DNA of 64,000 nucleotides from Phycisphaerae bacterium (GTDB lineage Bacteria > Planctomycetota > Phycisphaerae > UBA1845 > Fen-1342). This document shows positions 1-9,976 of this stretch, in pieces; the first letter of the stretch is position 1; the number at the start of each line of letters is the position of its first letter. Below the pieces are notes generated by a model, which was given only the letters and a program-made list of their open reading frames with translations, ran no database searches and was not told the origin of the DNA. The stretch is taken from contig JAGNKU010000005.1 in NCBI GenBank assembly GCA_017999985.1, positions 284,627 through 348,626 on the forward strand, in the 5' to 3' direction. Position numbers and translations under genes: made by a program.

Positions 1-2355
1 GTAGCCGAGGATCGCGGTCAGGACGTTGTTGAACTCGTGCGCCACGCCGCCCGCCAGTCGCCCGACCGCATCCAGCGTCTGGGACTCCCGGAGCTGCGCC
101 TCGAGCGTCACCTCGCGCGTCACGTCGCGCTTTACGGCAACGTAGTGCGTGATCCTGCCGCTCACGTCGCGCACCGGCGAAATGGTCGCATCCTCGTGGT
201 AGAGCGTGCCGTCCTTGCGGCGGTTCTGGAACCGGCCCGTCCAGGTCTCTCCGCGGCCGAGCGTGTCCCACAGCCCGCGGTAGAAGGCCGCATCGTGCTG
301 ACCGCTGCGGAGCAGGCTGGGGCTGCGACCGAGGACCTCCGCGCAGGTGTAGCCCGTGATGCGCTCGAAGGCCGGGTTGGCGTATTCGATGCGCCCGTCG
401 AGGTCCGTCACGATGATCGTCTCGGCGGCTTGCTCCACGGCGGCGGCCAGGCGCAAGCGTTCGGTTTCCGAGCGCAGCCGGACGAGCGCGCTGCCGGTCT
501 GCGCGGCGATGGTCTCCAGAGCGTGCCGGGCGCTGGGCGGAATGGATTCGAAGCGCCGCGAAACCAGGTCCAACGTCGCCATGACGCGACCTTCATGGCG
601 GATCGGGATCATGGCGAAGGCGCTCAGCTCCGCATCCGGGATCGAGTGGTCCAGCGCGGCGACCAGCGCCGCGTAAGTCGTGTAGACCGGCTCGGCGGCC
701 AAGGCAAGCTGTGCCCCCGGCGAGCCGGCCTCGAACCGGCGAATCTGCGCCACGAACTCAGGCGGCATACCCGTGTGGAACGCAAGCTCGAAGCCGCCGC
801 GGAGGGAGTCGCAGAGATACACACCGCCTGCGTCCATGTCGGCCACGCGCAGCGCCGTCTCGGTGCACAGGCGCAGAGCCGTGTCCAGGTCATGGGTGCC
901 GCACAAGGCCAGGGCCAGGTCGCGTTGCGCGCGGGCCAGCTCATCGCTCTGGCACTGCGCGGTCACGTCGCGGGCAAACAGCACGAACCCGGTGAGCACA
1001 GCGTCCTCGTCGTGCATGGGCATGACGACCGCGTGCACAAATGGCGTCTGGCCGTCGGGACGCCGCAAGGGAAAGGTCGCTTCCCACTTGCCGTCCACCA
1101 TGACGGTGGCGATGGCCGCGTCCAGGCGGCGCCCGTCAACGCCCGCGACCGCGTGGATTTCGCGCAGTGTCCTGCCGACCACCGCCTCGACCGGATAGCC
1201 GAACAACTGCGCCGCCGCCGGGTTGAAGTGCAGCACGCGGTAGTCCCGGTCGACGGCGGCGATCGCGTATTCGCTGGCCGAGCGGAGAATGCCGTGCAGC
1301 GTGCTGGTCGTCTCGCGCAGCGCAGTCCGCGCCTGGTCCAACTCGGCGATTTGCCGTTCCAGCGCCAGGTTGCTGCGGCGCAGTTCGGCAGTCCGGTCCG
1401 TTACCCGCGTTTCCAACTCCGCGTGGGCTCGGCGCAGCGCACGGGTGGCCCCGTCGCGTTCGGCCACAGCCGCGGCAAGCATGAGCGCGGCCAGCGTGAA
1501 GACGGAAGTGAAGCCCAGCGCCAGTGCGAGTTGCTCCTGGAGCAGGACCCGCCCGTCACCACCGAAACCCTCGACCACTCCGGTGATCGCCGCGGCCGAG
1601 ACGATCAGCGCGGTCGTGGCCGACCCGGTCGGGCCGTAACGGAACGCGGCGACGACAAAGAACGGCAGCAGCAGATACGAGTGCAGCAGGCGCGGATCGC
1701 CACCCAGCGGCAGCAAGCCAAACACGGCCCCACTGACCACCACGAGCAAACCAAGAAACGCCACCGCCTCGGGCGCGCGGCGCAGCAGCCCGGCGCGCGC
1801 CTGCGGGTGCGCGGTCCAGGTCAGCAGCATCGGCGCCACCAGCAGGACGCCCATCGCATCCCCCAGCCACCAGGACGCCGCAAGCTGGCCGAAACGCGCC
1901 CAGGGCGCAAGGCCGAAAAGACACAGCCCGCTGACACCCAGCGCGGCGCCCACCGCCGCCCCCAGCGGCGCCGCGACACACGCGAGGCTGAATACGTCGC
2001 GCACGCGATCCAGCGCCGCATGGAAATCCAGCCAGCGCCGCAGCAGCGCGGCCGCCGCGAACGCTGCCAGGGGATTGCCGATGGCAGTCGCCAGCGCGAA
2101 CAGCGGCGTGACACCGGTCGATGCCGTGGCGAGGTACGCGCCCAGCGCGACGCCGGGCAGCACGCGATAGCCGCGCAAGAGCACGGCGGCCAGCGCGATG
2201 CCGGTCGGCGGCCAGACCAGCGTCACGTTGCCGTGAACGAGCCCGAACAGCAGCCCCCAGCGGGCCGCGAGGTAATACGACGTCGCGACCGTGGCCGTGA
2301 GCAGCACGAGGCGGCCGATGTTCAGCAGGCGAGTTGAGTGGTGCAGTGCCTTCAT
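1..2355 (-). CDS. MASE1-PAS-GAF-PAS sensor histidine kinase (3' end outside window)
   Basis: The reading frame runs leftwards from the ATG at 2355 and is still open at base 1, giving 785 codons. Residues 1-300 hold about eight hydrophobic segments with the MASE1-like signature WPPTGIALAAVLL near residue 48. A coiled coil follows (300-350), then a PAS domain (about 352-465), a GAF domain (about 480-630) and a second PAS domain (about 640-750). The frame ends inside a HisKA domain with the H-box GGVAHEFNNVLT, where His773 is the predicted phospho-acceptor. The ATPase domain and any receiver lie beyond the window. By family it is a membrane-anchored two-component sensor; the ligand is unknown. 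The next gene, ilvC, is on the same strand but 290 bases away, so co-transcription is doubtful. Confidence 0.9.
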   Translation of the reverse strand, partial: MKALHHSTRLLNIGRLVLLTATVATSYYLAARWGLLFGLVHGNVTLVWPPTGIALAAVLLRGYRVLPGVALGAYLATASTGVTPLFALATAIGNPLAAFAAAALLRRWLDFHAALDRVRDVFSLACVAAPLGAAVGAALGVSGLCLFGLAPWARFGQLAASWWLGDAMGVLLVAPMLLTWTAHPQARAGLLRRAPEAVAFLGLLVVVSGAVFGLLPLGGDPRLLHSYLLLPFFVVAAFRYGPTGSATTALIVSAAAITGVVEGFGGDGRVLLQEQLALALGFTSVFTLAALMLAAAVAERDGATRALRRAHAELETRVTDRTAELRRSNLALERQIAELDQARTALRETTSTLHGILRSASEYAIAAVDRDYRVLHFNPAAAQLFGYPVEAVVGRTLREIHAVAGVDGRRLDAAIATVMVDGKWEATFPLRRPDGQTPFVHAVVMPMHDEDAVLTGFVLFARDVTAQCQSDELARAQRDLALALCGTHDLDTALRLCTETALRVADMDAGGVYLCDSLRGGFELAFHTGMPPEFVAQIRRFEAGSPGAQLALAAEPVYTTYAALVAALDHSIPDAELSAFAMIPIRHEGRVMATLDLVSRRFESIPPSARHALETIAAQTGSALVRLRSETERLRLAAAVEQAAETIIVTDLDGRIEYANPAFERITGYTCAEVLGRSPSLLRSGQHDAAFYRGLWDTLGRGETWTGRFQNRRKDGTLYHEDATISPVRDVSGRITHYVAVKRDVTREVTLEAQLRESQTLDAVGRLAGGVAHEFNNVLTAILGY

Positions 2356-2645
2356 TCGGAAATCCGGCGCTCTAGGAACGTTCGCGGCCAGGAGCCGCCC
2401 GCCCGGCACCGTAAGCCATGGGCGAGAATGCCATTGCGAACCTTTCACACCCAGGCGGCCGTGCGGCGCGGCCCACGTCGCGGCACGCTGACCCGTTCCA
2501 CGCATTCTTTATCGGCAGTGCATACCCACTGTGACGCCCTCCCGTCTTGAATTCGCTTTTGAAACAGCGCTTGCAGCGCAAGGCTTGCGCGATTTTCGCG
2601 CAAGAAAAGCAGCCCCCTCTTAAGCCGGAATCCAGGCGGAATGGG
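2356..2645. other. Intergenic region between sensor kinase and ilvC
   Basis: No convincing gene is seen here. It holds the downstream region of ilvC and the upstream region of the kinase, both read leftwards. The only clear structure is a GC-rich hairpin at 2584-2604. Confidence 0.5.
2584..2604. repeat. Perfect 9-bp inverted repeat downstream of ilvC
   Basis: CTTGCGCGA and TCGCGCAAG form a perfect stem around a three-base TTT loop, 42 bases past the ilvC stop. No T-run follows on the ilvC strand, so it is not a canonical intrinsic terminator. It could stabilise the transcript end or act as a protein site; the role is inferred. Confidence 0.5.
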
Positions 2646-3656
2646 TCATTGGGCCGCACCCGCCCTACCCGGCTGCAGCCAGGGCATCAGGGCGCGCAGG
2701 CAGCGACCGACCTCCTCGATGGGATGCGCTTGCGCCTGCTGCGCGGCCGCGGCCAGGCGCGGCTGACCGGCGCGGTGCTCCGCCATCCACTCGTCCGCGA
2801 AGGCCCCAGACTGGATCTCCTGGAGCAGTTCACGCATCGCCGCGCGCGTCGGCTGGCCAATCACGCGCTGGCCGCGCGACACGTCGCCGTAGGCCGCGGT
2901 GCGGCTGATGGCGGCGCGCATGCCGTCGATGCCGCGCGCGTGGATCAGGTCGGCGATCAGCTTGACCTCGTGCAGGCATTCGAAGTACGCGAGCTCCGGT
3001 GCGTAGCCCGCGTCGACGAGCGTCTCGAAGCCGGCGCGGATCAGCTCCGTCAGGCCGCCACAGAGCACAGCCTGCTCGCCAAAGAGGTCGGTCTCGGCTT
3101 CGTCACGAAACGTCGTCTCAATGATCCCCGCGCGGCCGCAGCCGAGCCCGCAGGCGCAGGCGAGGGCCACGTCGCGCGTGTCGCCGGCCGGGTCCTGGTG
3201 CACGGCGATCAACGCGGGCACGCCGCCGCCCTGCTCGAACTGCTGGCGGACCATCGGGCCGATGCCCTTCGGCGCGACGAGGAACACGTTGGTGTCCGGC
3301 GTCGGAACGAGCTTGCGGAAGTGGATCGCGAAGCCGTGGGCGAAGCCGAGATACAGCCCGCGCCGGCCGAGCGGCGCGATGTCCTGCGCGTACACGTCCG
3401 GCTGGCGCTCGTCGGGAATGAGCATGAGCACTACGTCGGCACGGCGGAGAGCATCGGCGACGGCACACACGGTGAGGCCGGCTTGCTCGGCGGTGGTCCG
3501 CGATGGGCTGCCGGGCCGCAAGCCGACGATCACGTCGCAACCGCTGTCGCGCAGGTTGAGGGCTTGCGCCCGGCCCTGCGAGCCGAAGCCCAGCACGGCG
3601 ATACGCCGGTTCGTCAGCGCTGCGGTGCGGACATCCTGTTCGCGCCAGACCTTCAC
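2646..3656 (-). CDS. ilvC: Ketol-acid reductoisomerase (class I)
   Basis: This enzyme converts 2-acetolactate (or 2-aceto-2-hydroxybutyrate) to the dihydroxy acid in valine, leucine and isoleucine synthesis, using NAD(P)H and Mg2+. At 336 residues it matches class I length. The Rossmann loop GFGSQG is near residue 24, the metal-binding stretch DEAETDLFGEQAVLCGG is present, and the C-terminus has HPIEEVG. Two motifs are unusual: PKGIG where PKGPG is typical, and FAHGFAIHF where Asn normally replaces the central Ala. The GTG start is preceded by GAGG about eight bases upstream. No ilvB, ilvN or ilvD is adjacent, so the gene stands alone here. Confidence 0.95.
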   Translation of the reverse strand: MKVWREQDVRTAALTNRRIAVLGFGSQGRAQALNLRDSGCDVIVGLRPGSPSRTTAEQAGLTVCAVADALRRADVVLMLIPDERQPDVYAQDIAPLGRRGLYLGFAHGFAIHFRKLVPTPDTNVFLVAPKGIGPMVRQQFEQGGGVPALIAVHQDPAGDTRDVALACACGLGCGRAGIIETTFRDEAETDLFGEQAVLCGGLTELIRAGFETLVDAGYAPELAYFECLHEVKLIADLIHARGIDGMRAAISRTAAYGDVSRGQRVIGQPTRAAMRELLQEIQSGAFADEWMAEHRAGQPRLAAAAQQAQAHPIEEVGRCLRALMPWLQPGRAGAAQ

Positions 3657-3787
3657 GGGACACCTCGCTCTCGCCGGCCGTCGCGGCTGTACAATTCACG
3701 CGCCCGCGGCGCGGCCGGCAGGCGCGTATGCTACCGCGACCAACCCAGCTGCGGCGAATGTCGTATAGCGGATAGGAGATCAACGCG

Positions 3788-5230
3788 GTGCGGGCTGCGA
3801 ACGACATGGCGACAGAAGTGCAGGTCGTGGAGAGCGGCGCGCCCCCCACGTCGCTGCCGCGTCTGCTGACGTTGCCGCTCTGGGGGCTGGTCCGACCCCG
3901 CGCCGCAGCGGCGAGTCTGGCAACCATTTCACCACCGGCATGGGCCGCACTGCTGGCGCTCAGCCTGTGCGCATACGCTGCCGTGTTGATCGGACTCATG
4001 CTGTGGGACCAGACCATGACCGAAGTCTGGGTGCCTGCGCCGGCGAGTGCGCCGACCAGCGCCGGCGGCGGCTACCCCATCTACTGGAGCGGCTCGACCG
4101 AGCTGCGACAGCGCACGTTGGCCGAGGTATGGGCGGGGTGGCGTGCCGAAGCCCTGGCCGGCTGGTGCGGTCCGGCGGAGTTGACGCTTGCACTGGTGGT
4201 GACGCTGGGAATGGTGCTGATCGCGCTCCTGGCATGGCTGAATCTGCCATTCGTGCATCGCAGTGGGTCGGTGGGGTGGTCGTACAAGCGCGTGCTTCGG
4301 GCGATGGCGGGCGTGTTCTGGCCACTGACCGGCCTCACGTTTGTGTGCGGCGCGGTCTTCGTCTTCCGAGAGCATGCGAGCTATGGCAGCGCCCATTCCG
4401 CTGCAATGCTGGCGGAGCCAGGCGTAGTCCTGATGGTGCTGATTTCCGCGGCGGTCTGGCCGCTGGTGTGGTGGCTGTGCGGCGCGGTGCGCGGCATCGA
4501 GGTTTTGGCGCCCGACTTGTCCTTGCCGCCGCGCTGCGAGGGCTGCGGGTACGATCTGACGCATCGGGCGGCGGACGGTCTATGCACCGAGTGCGGGCTT
4601 CCGCAGGTGGAGTCGCTGGATCCACGGCGCAACCGGCCCGGCAGCGCGTGGTCGCAGCACAAGTGTCTGGCGAGCTGGATGGCTACGGCGGTTGCAAGCC
4701 TGCTGCGCCCCCGGGAGTTCTATCGGGCCGCGCGGCTGCGCGCGCCGCTCCGGGCGGACTCCGGTTTTGCCACGCTGAATCTGGTGCTGATCGCGTGCGC
4801 GGCGCTGCTGTGGGCGGGACTCGCCACGCAGATCATGTCGCTGCGTCATGGACCGCTGCCCGATGACTTTCCCGTGTTTCTCGCGGCGCTCATCGCGCTC
4901 GGCACGTTCGGTTGCTGGCTGGGGCATCGTGTGATCGCCGCGGTCGTCGTATCGTGGTGGCTGGCGCGCGTCGCGCTGCCGGATTTCCGCTGGGCAACGA
5001 AGGCCATCGAGTACGAATCGAGCTACTTGTGGGTCTTCTGCGTCTTCTGGGGGCTGATGCTCAGCAGCCTCCTGGCATTCGAGACGTGGATCTCACGGCT
5101 GATAGGCTTCGCCGGGTTCCTTCCGGCCGGCGAGTTTCTCGCCATCGTCGGCGGCACGCTGCTGCTGGCTGTGATCTGGCTTATCCGCTACACCATCGCC
5201 TACCGCGCGATCCGCTGGAGCAACTTCTGA
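3788..5230 (+). CDS. Multi-pass membrane protein with CxxC zinc ribbon
   Basis: This is a 480-residue protein with about eight hydrophobic segments. Between the first four and the later ones lies a cytosolic-looking loop with Cys250, Cys253, Cys266 and Cys269 in the arrangement CEGCGYDL...LCTECG. That short zinc ribbon (CxxCGYDL...CxxCG) recurs in planctomycete membrane proteins; its function is unknown. I do not recognise a transport or enzyme family. The GTG start is chosen because AGGAG precedes it by about ten bases; an ATG at 3806 is the alternative. corA begins 26 bases downstream on the same strand and may be co-transcribed. Confidence 0.8.
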   Translation: MRAANDMATEVQVVESGAPPTSLPRLLTLPLWGLVRPRAAAASLATISPPAWAALLALSLCAYAAVLIGLMLWDQTMTEVWVPAPASAPTSAGGGYPIYWSGSTELRQRTLAEVWAGWRAEALAGWCGPAELTLALVVTLGMVLIALLAWLNLPFVHRSGSVGWSYKRVLRAMAGVFWPLTGLTFVCGAVFVFREHASYGSAHSAAMLAEPGVVLMVLISAAVWPLVWWLCGAVRGIEVLAPDLSLPPRCEGCGYDLTHRAADGLCTECGLPQVESLDPRRNRPGSAWSQHKCLASWMATAVASLLRPREFYRAARLRAPLRADSGFATLNLVLIACAALLWAGLATQIMSLRHGPLPDDFPVFLAALIALGTFGCWLGHRVIAAVVVSWWLARVALPDFRWATKAIEYESSYLWVFCVFWGLMLSSLLAFETWISRLIGFAGFLPAGEFLAIVGGTLLLAVIWLIRYTIAYRAIRWSNF

Positions 5231-5256
5231 GTCGTCCCGCACCGAGGAGCACGACC

Positions 5257-6393
5257 ATGGCACGCAAAGGGAAACGCCGGCGGGCTGTGCCGCACGAGTT
5301 TCAGCGCCGCACCGAGCCGGGCGCCCCGCCCGGAACGCTGATCCCCGACCCCGACGCGCCGCGGTGCGAAATCCACGTGATGGCGTACGGCGCCGAGGGC
5401 TACGAGGAAAAGCCGCTCACCAGCCTCGCCGACCTCCCCAAGCTGCTCGAAAAATGGCCGGTCACCTGGGTGAATGTCGATGGCGTGGGCGACGCCGCCC
5501 TGGTCAGCGAGTTGGGCCGGCTCTTTCAGCTCCACCGGCTGGCGCTGGAAGACGTGCTGCACGTCCACCAGCGGGCCAAGGCCGAGTCGTACGGCAGCTA
5601 CTACTTCATCGTCGCCCGCATGCCCGTACCGCAGCACCCGTGGCAGACCGAGCAGATCAGCTTCTTCTTCGGCGAGAAGTTCGTCCTGACATTCCAGGAG
5701 CGGCCGGGCGGCGATTGCCTGGACGCGGTGCGTATCCGCATCCGCACCGGCTGGGGCCGGTCGCGGGCGGCGCGGCCCGACTACCTCGTGTACGCCCTGC
5801 TCGACTCGATCGTGGACCACTTCTTCCCGCTGATCGAGGAATGCGGCGAGCAGCTCGATGACCTGGAGGGCGACGTGTCCGGGGGACCCGTGCCGGACAT
5901 CATGGCCCGCGTGCACCACATCAAGCGGCACCTGCTGACCGTCCGGCGGATCATCTGGCCGCTGCGTGACGCCGTGAACACGCTGTTGCGTGACGCCACA
6001 CCGCTAATCTCGGACGATACGCGCCTCTACCTGCGCGACGTGCATGACCACACGATCCAGATTCTCGACCTGGTCGAGAGCTACCGCGACATCTCGTCAG
6101 GCATCACGGAAATTTACCTTTCGAACGTCAGCCAGCGGACGAACGAGATCGTCAAGGTGCTCACGATCATCTCGACGATCTTCATCCCGCTGACCTTCAT
6201 CGCCGGCGTGTACGGCATGAATTTCGACCCCGGCGCGTCGCCATGGAACATGCCGGAGCTGCGCTGGTACTGGGGCTACCCGATCGCGTGGCTGCTGATG
6301 GCGGGGGCCGCGGGCGTGATGGTCTATTTCTTCTATCGTCGTGGATGGGTCTGGAACCGGCCGCCGCGCAGCCTGCCCGAGGAGCCGGAGTGA
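5257..6393 (+). CDS. corA: CorA-type magnesium/cobalt transporter
   Basis: This 378-residue CorA-family cation channel forms a homopentamer in the inner membrane. A soluble alpha/beta N-terminal domain and long stalk helix lead to two C-terminal membrane segments. The signature YGMNF, with the GMN selectivity motif, closes the first segment near residue 324. The second segment (about 339-358) ends in the basic sequence YRRGW. The ATG at 5257 has GGAG about ten bases upstream; the frame opens further upstream, but those codons overlap the previous gene. It converges on the ferritin-like gene with only three bases between stops. A second, divergent CorA lies at 38335-39249. Confidence 0.93.
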   Translation: MARKGKRRRAVPHEFQRRTEPGAPPGTLIPDPDAPRCEIHVMAYGAEGYEEKPLTSLADLPKLLEKWPVTWVNVDGVGDAALVSELGRLFQLHRLALEDVLHVHQRAKAESYGSYYFIVARMPVPQHPWQTEQISFFFGEKFVLTFQERPGGDCLDAVRIRIRTGWGRSRAARPDYLVYALLDSIVDHFFPLIEECGEQLDDLEGDVSGGPVPDIMARVHHIKRHLLTVRRIIWPLRDAVNTLLRDATPLISDDTRLYLRDVHDHTIQILDLVESYRDISSGITEIYLSNVSQRTNEIVKVLTIISTIFIPLTFIAGVYGMNFDPGASPWNMPELRWYWGYPIAWLLMAGAAGVMVYFFYRRGWVWNRPPRSLPEEPE

Positions 6394-6396
6394 CGG

Positions 6397-6822
6397 CTAT
6401 TCGACGAGGAGCTGCTTGAGTTCGGCGACGTGCTCGGACTCGACGACGATCTGCGAGCGGATGAACTCCTCGAGCGGGATGTCGCCCTCGATCCGGCGGA
6501 GGGCGTCCTGGTAGGCTTCGAGCGCGGCTTCCTCGAACGTCAGCGCAGTTTCGAGTGCCTCCTTCGCGTCCACCGATGGCGGGCCGAGCGAGAGGTTCAG
6601 CTCCAGCGCGGGCACGGCCCCCAGGGCGCGGATCTTGTGCGCGATGACCTCCGCATGCTCGATCGTCTCGTCGAAGCCCTTCTTCAGCACCGGTCCGACG
6701 ACGAGGTAGTTCACGCCGCGCACGGCATGCGACAGGTGCAGATACCGCAACGCGGCCTCGACCTCCTCGGCGAACAGGCGATTCAGTTCCTGGACGACCT
6801 CGTTGCGCGACAGGCTGCTCAC
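6397..6822 (-). CDS. Ferritin-like diiron protein (bacterioferritin family)
   Basis: The 141-residue protein is a predicted four-helix bundle with carboxylate/His ligands spaced as in bacterioferritins: EEVEAALRYLHL, TIEHAEVIAHK, EEAALEAYQDAL and ESEHVAELK. Members bind or oxidise Fe2+ in a diiron centre and may assemble into storage cages. The GTG start at 6822 overlaps the stop of the upstream DtxR-type gene (GTGA), so translational coupling is expected. Pairing with a metal-dependent regulator supports a role in iron storage or detoxification. No heme-ligating Met can be assigned from sequence alone, so it might be a ferritin/Dps-like relative and not a true bacterioferritin. Confidence 0.82.
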   Translation of the reverse strand: MSSLSRNEVVQELNRLFAEEVEAALRYLHLSHAVRGVNYLVVGPVLKKGFDETIEHAEVIAHKIRALGAVPALELNLSLGPPSVDAKEALETALTFEEAALEAYQDALRRIEGDIPLEEFIRSQIVVESEHVAELKQLLVE

Positions 6823-7364
6823 TGGCTGGTCCCCTTCTCCGCCGCCGGGCGGACGTTCTGGTCGAGACACTCCGTATCGCAGACCGGGCAGGCCGCCGGG
6901 TCGCAGGCGCAGGTGGCGTCGAAGGCGCGCCATTCGGCCACCAGTTCGCGCCCCCGGCCGGCCGTGGTATCGACGAACCGCAGGAACGCGAGCATGCGCT
7001 GGGCGGTCTCGTTGCTGACGAGGTGTTCGAGCTTGCAGGCGTCGATCTCGGCCTGGTCGTCGCGCACGCCGAGCACTTCGCTGAGCAGGCGCTGCATCAA
7101 GTGCCGCTTGGTCTTGATCGCGGCGACCAGGGCCTGCCCAGACTCGGACAGGCGCAGATGGCGGTTTTCATCCTGCTCGACGAGGCCGGCCTTCTTCAGC
7201 GGGCCAAGCGAGATGGAGACGCTGCCGCGCGTGATGCTCAGCGCGCGGGCGACATCGGACACACGGGCATAGCCCAGCTTGCCGACCAGGTCGTCGATCG
7301 CCATCAGGTGATGGGCGGCGCTGTGCGTGATGACGTTCTGATCGAAGGCCTTCCAGGTTTCCAC
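6819..7364 (-). CDS. DtxR/MntR-family metal-dependent transcriptional regulator
   Basis: The 181-residue protein has a winged helix at the N-terminus (ARVSDVARALSITRGSVSIS) and a dimerisation helix with metal-ligand-type residues (CKLEHLVSNETAQRM). Its tail contains five cysteines in CACDPAACPVCDTEC, unusual for the family and possibly an extra metal or redox site. Relatives repress iron or manganese genes when metal-bound. I place the start at GTG 7364, where GGAG sits eight bases upstream; a GTG at 7397 is in frame but has no ribosome site and would lie almost on the predicted transcription start. It overlaps the ferritin-like gene by four bases, forming a two-gene iron operon. Confidence 0.85.
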   Translation of the reverse strand: METWKAFDQNVITHSAAHHLMAIDDLVGKLGYARVSDVARALSITRGSVSISLGPLKKAGLVEQDENRHLRLSESGQALVAAIKTKRHLMQRLLSEVLGVRDDQAEIDACKLEHLVSNETAQRMLAFLRFVDTTAGRGRELVAEWRAFDATCACDPAACPVCDTECLDQNVRPAAEKGTSQ

Positions 7365-7405
7365 GCGCGGGCTCCGGGGCGAGCGGGTAGCGCTCACCTG
7401 CCTGG

Positions 7406-7411
7406 ATTATA
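7406..7411 (-). promoter_or_regulatory. -10 element of the DtxR-ferritin operon
   Basis: A perfect TATAAT is read on the minus strand about 40 bases upstream of the chosen GTG. No good -35 hexamer lies at 16-18 bases, so an activator or extended -10 may be involved. It falls in the 73-base gap downstream of atpD. Confidence 0.5.
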
Positions 7412-7437
7412 CGGCCGGCGGACGCGGCGGGCAGCGC

Positions 7438-8913
<1,476 letters not shown>

Positions 8914-8920
8914 TTAGTTG

Positions 8921-9790
8921 CTACTGGACCGCGTTAGCGCCACCGACGATATCCGCCAGCTCCGTCGTGATCTGCGATTGGCGCGCCCGGTTGTACTGAC
9001 GCGTCAGGAAGCGGAGCATGTCACCGGCAGCGTCCGTCGCCGCCTTCATCGCGACCATCCGCGCGACCTGCTCGCTGACGATCGCATCGTTGAAACACTG
9101 GAACAGCCGGATCTTCACCGCTTCCGGAATCAGGCGGGCCAGCAACTGCTCCGGCGGCGGTGAGAACTCAAACTGCGGACGGACGCGCGGCTCCGCGGCA
9201 GTGGCCTGCGGCGGCTCGATCGGCAGCAGTTGCACACACGCCGGGCGCTGTACGCCGACACTGTGAAACTGCATGTAGACGATGTCGACCCGCGCGATCT
9301 CATTCTGGCGGTAGAGCGTCATGTAGCGCTCGGCCATTTCGCTGACGCGGCTGAACGCGATCTTGTCCTCGATGTCGGTGATCTTCAGACTGACCGGGAC
9401 GTTCAGGAAGCGCAGGTAGTTCAGGCCTTTCTTGCCGACAACCTCCATCTCCGGCTGGAAGCCGCCTGCGCTGAGTTCGCGGCGGGCTTCGAGCATCCGC
9501 CGTAGCACGCCGGCGTTGTACGAGCCGCACAGGCCGCGGTTGGCGGTGATGACGAGCAGGAGGCTGCGCGGCCCGGCGTCGTTGGGACGCAGTAGCGGGT
9601 GATCCGTGGCCTCCTGCCCGCCGAGCGTCTGGATCATCTCGGTGATCCGCCGCGTATACGGCTGCGATGCGACGGCGCGTTGCATGCACTTCTGGAAACG
9701 CGCCGTGGCGATGAGCTGCATCGTCTGCGTGATCTTGCGGATGTTTCGCACCGCCCGGCGGCGTTTCACGATGGCGCGGGCCTTAGCCAT
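8921..9790 (-). CDS. atpG: F1Fo ATP synthase subunit gamma
   Basis: This is the central-stalk subunit, 289 residues. The N-terminal helix carries the family pattern RRRAVRNIRKITQTMQLIA and the C-terminal helix carries RQSQITTELADIVGGANA, which form the rotating coiled coil inside the alpha3beta3 ring. The middle has the conserved ITANRGLCGSYN segment. It is separated from atpA by an unusually long 186-base spacer, while the following atpD is only 31 bases away. Confidence 0.97.
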   Translation of the reverse strand: MAKARAIVKRRRAVRNIRKITQTMQLIATARFQKCMQRAVASQPYTRRITEMIQTLGGQEATDHPLLRPNDAGPRSLLLVITANRGLCGSYNAGVLRRMLEARRELSAGGFQPEMEVVGKKGLNYLRFLNVPVSLKITDIEDKIAFSRVSEMAERYMTLYRQNEIARVDIVYMQFHSVGVQRPACVQLLPIEPPQATAAEPRVRPQFEFSPPPEQLLARLIPEAVKIRLFQCFNDAIVSEQVARMVAMKAATDAAGDMLRFLTRQYNRARQSQITTELADIVGGANAVQ

Positions 9791-9864
9791 GGCGGCCTCC
9801 TGCCAAGCCGGCGGCGGCGCGCCCCGCCCCAGCCTCCCGGCCGCATAGCGGCCAACGGTGGTTG

Positions 9865-9883
9865 CCAGAGGCGTAGCCCCTGG
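9865..9883. repeat. Hairpin in the atpA-atpG spacer
   Basis: CCAGAGGC and GCCCCTGG pair around a GTA loop with one G-U pair possible in RNA. It lies in a 186-base gene-free stretch within an otherwise compact operon. A role in mRNA processing or stability between the alpha and gamma cistrons is possible but inferred. Confidence 0.4.
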
Positions 9884-9976
9884 GCCCCGCCGCCCGCCAG
9901 TCCTTGCCCCGCCCCCACGGAGCGGACGGATGCGAGGACGCCGCGATCGGACGACCGGACTTTGCCTGCCTCATGC

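Noticed and set aside
37..2337. Long open frame on the plus strand opposite the sensor kinase
   Set aside because: It is very Arg/Gln/His-rich with no recognisable domain; the minus strand gives MASE1, PAS, GAF and HisKA motifs over the same bases.
7365..7397. Longer N-terminus for the DtxR-type gene (GTG 7397)
   Set aside because: No ribosome site and almost on the predicted transcription start; GTG 7364 has GGAG eight bases ahead.
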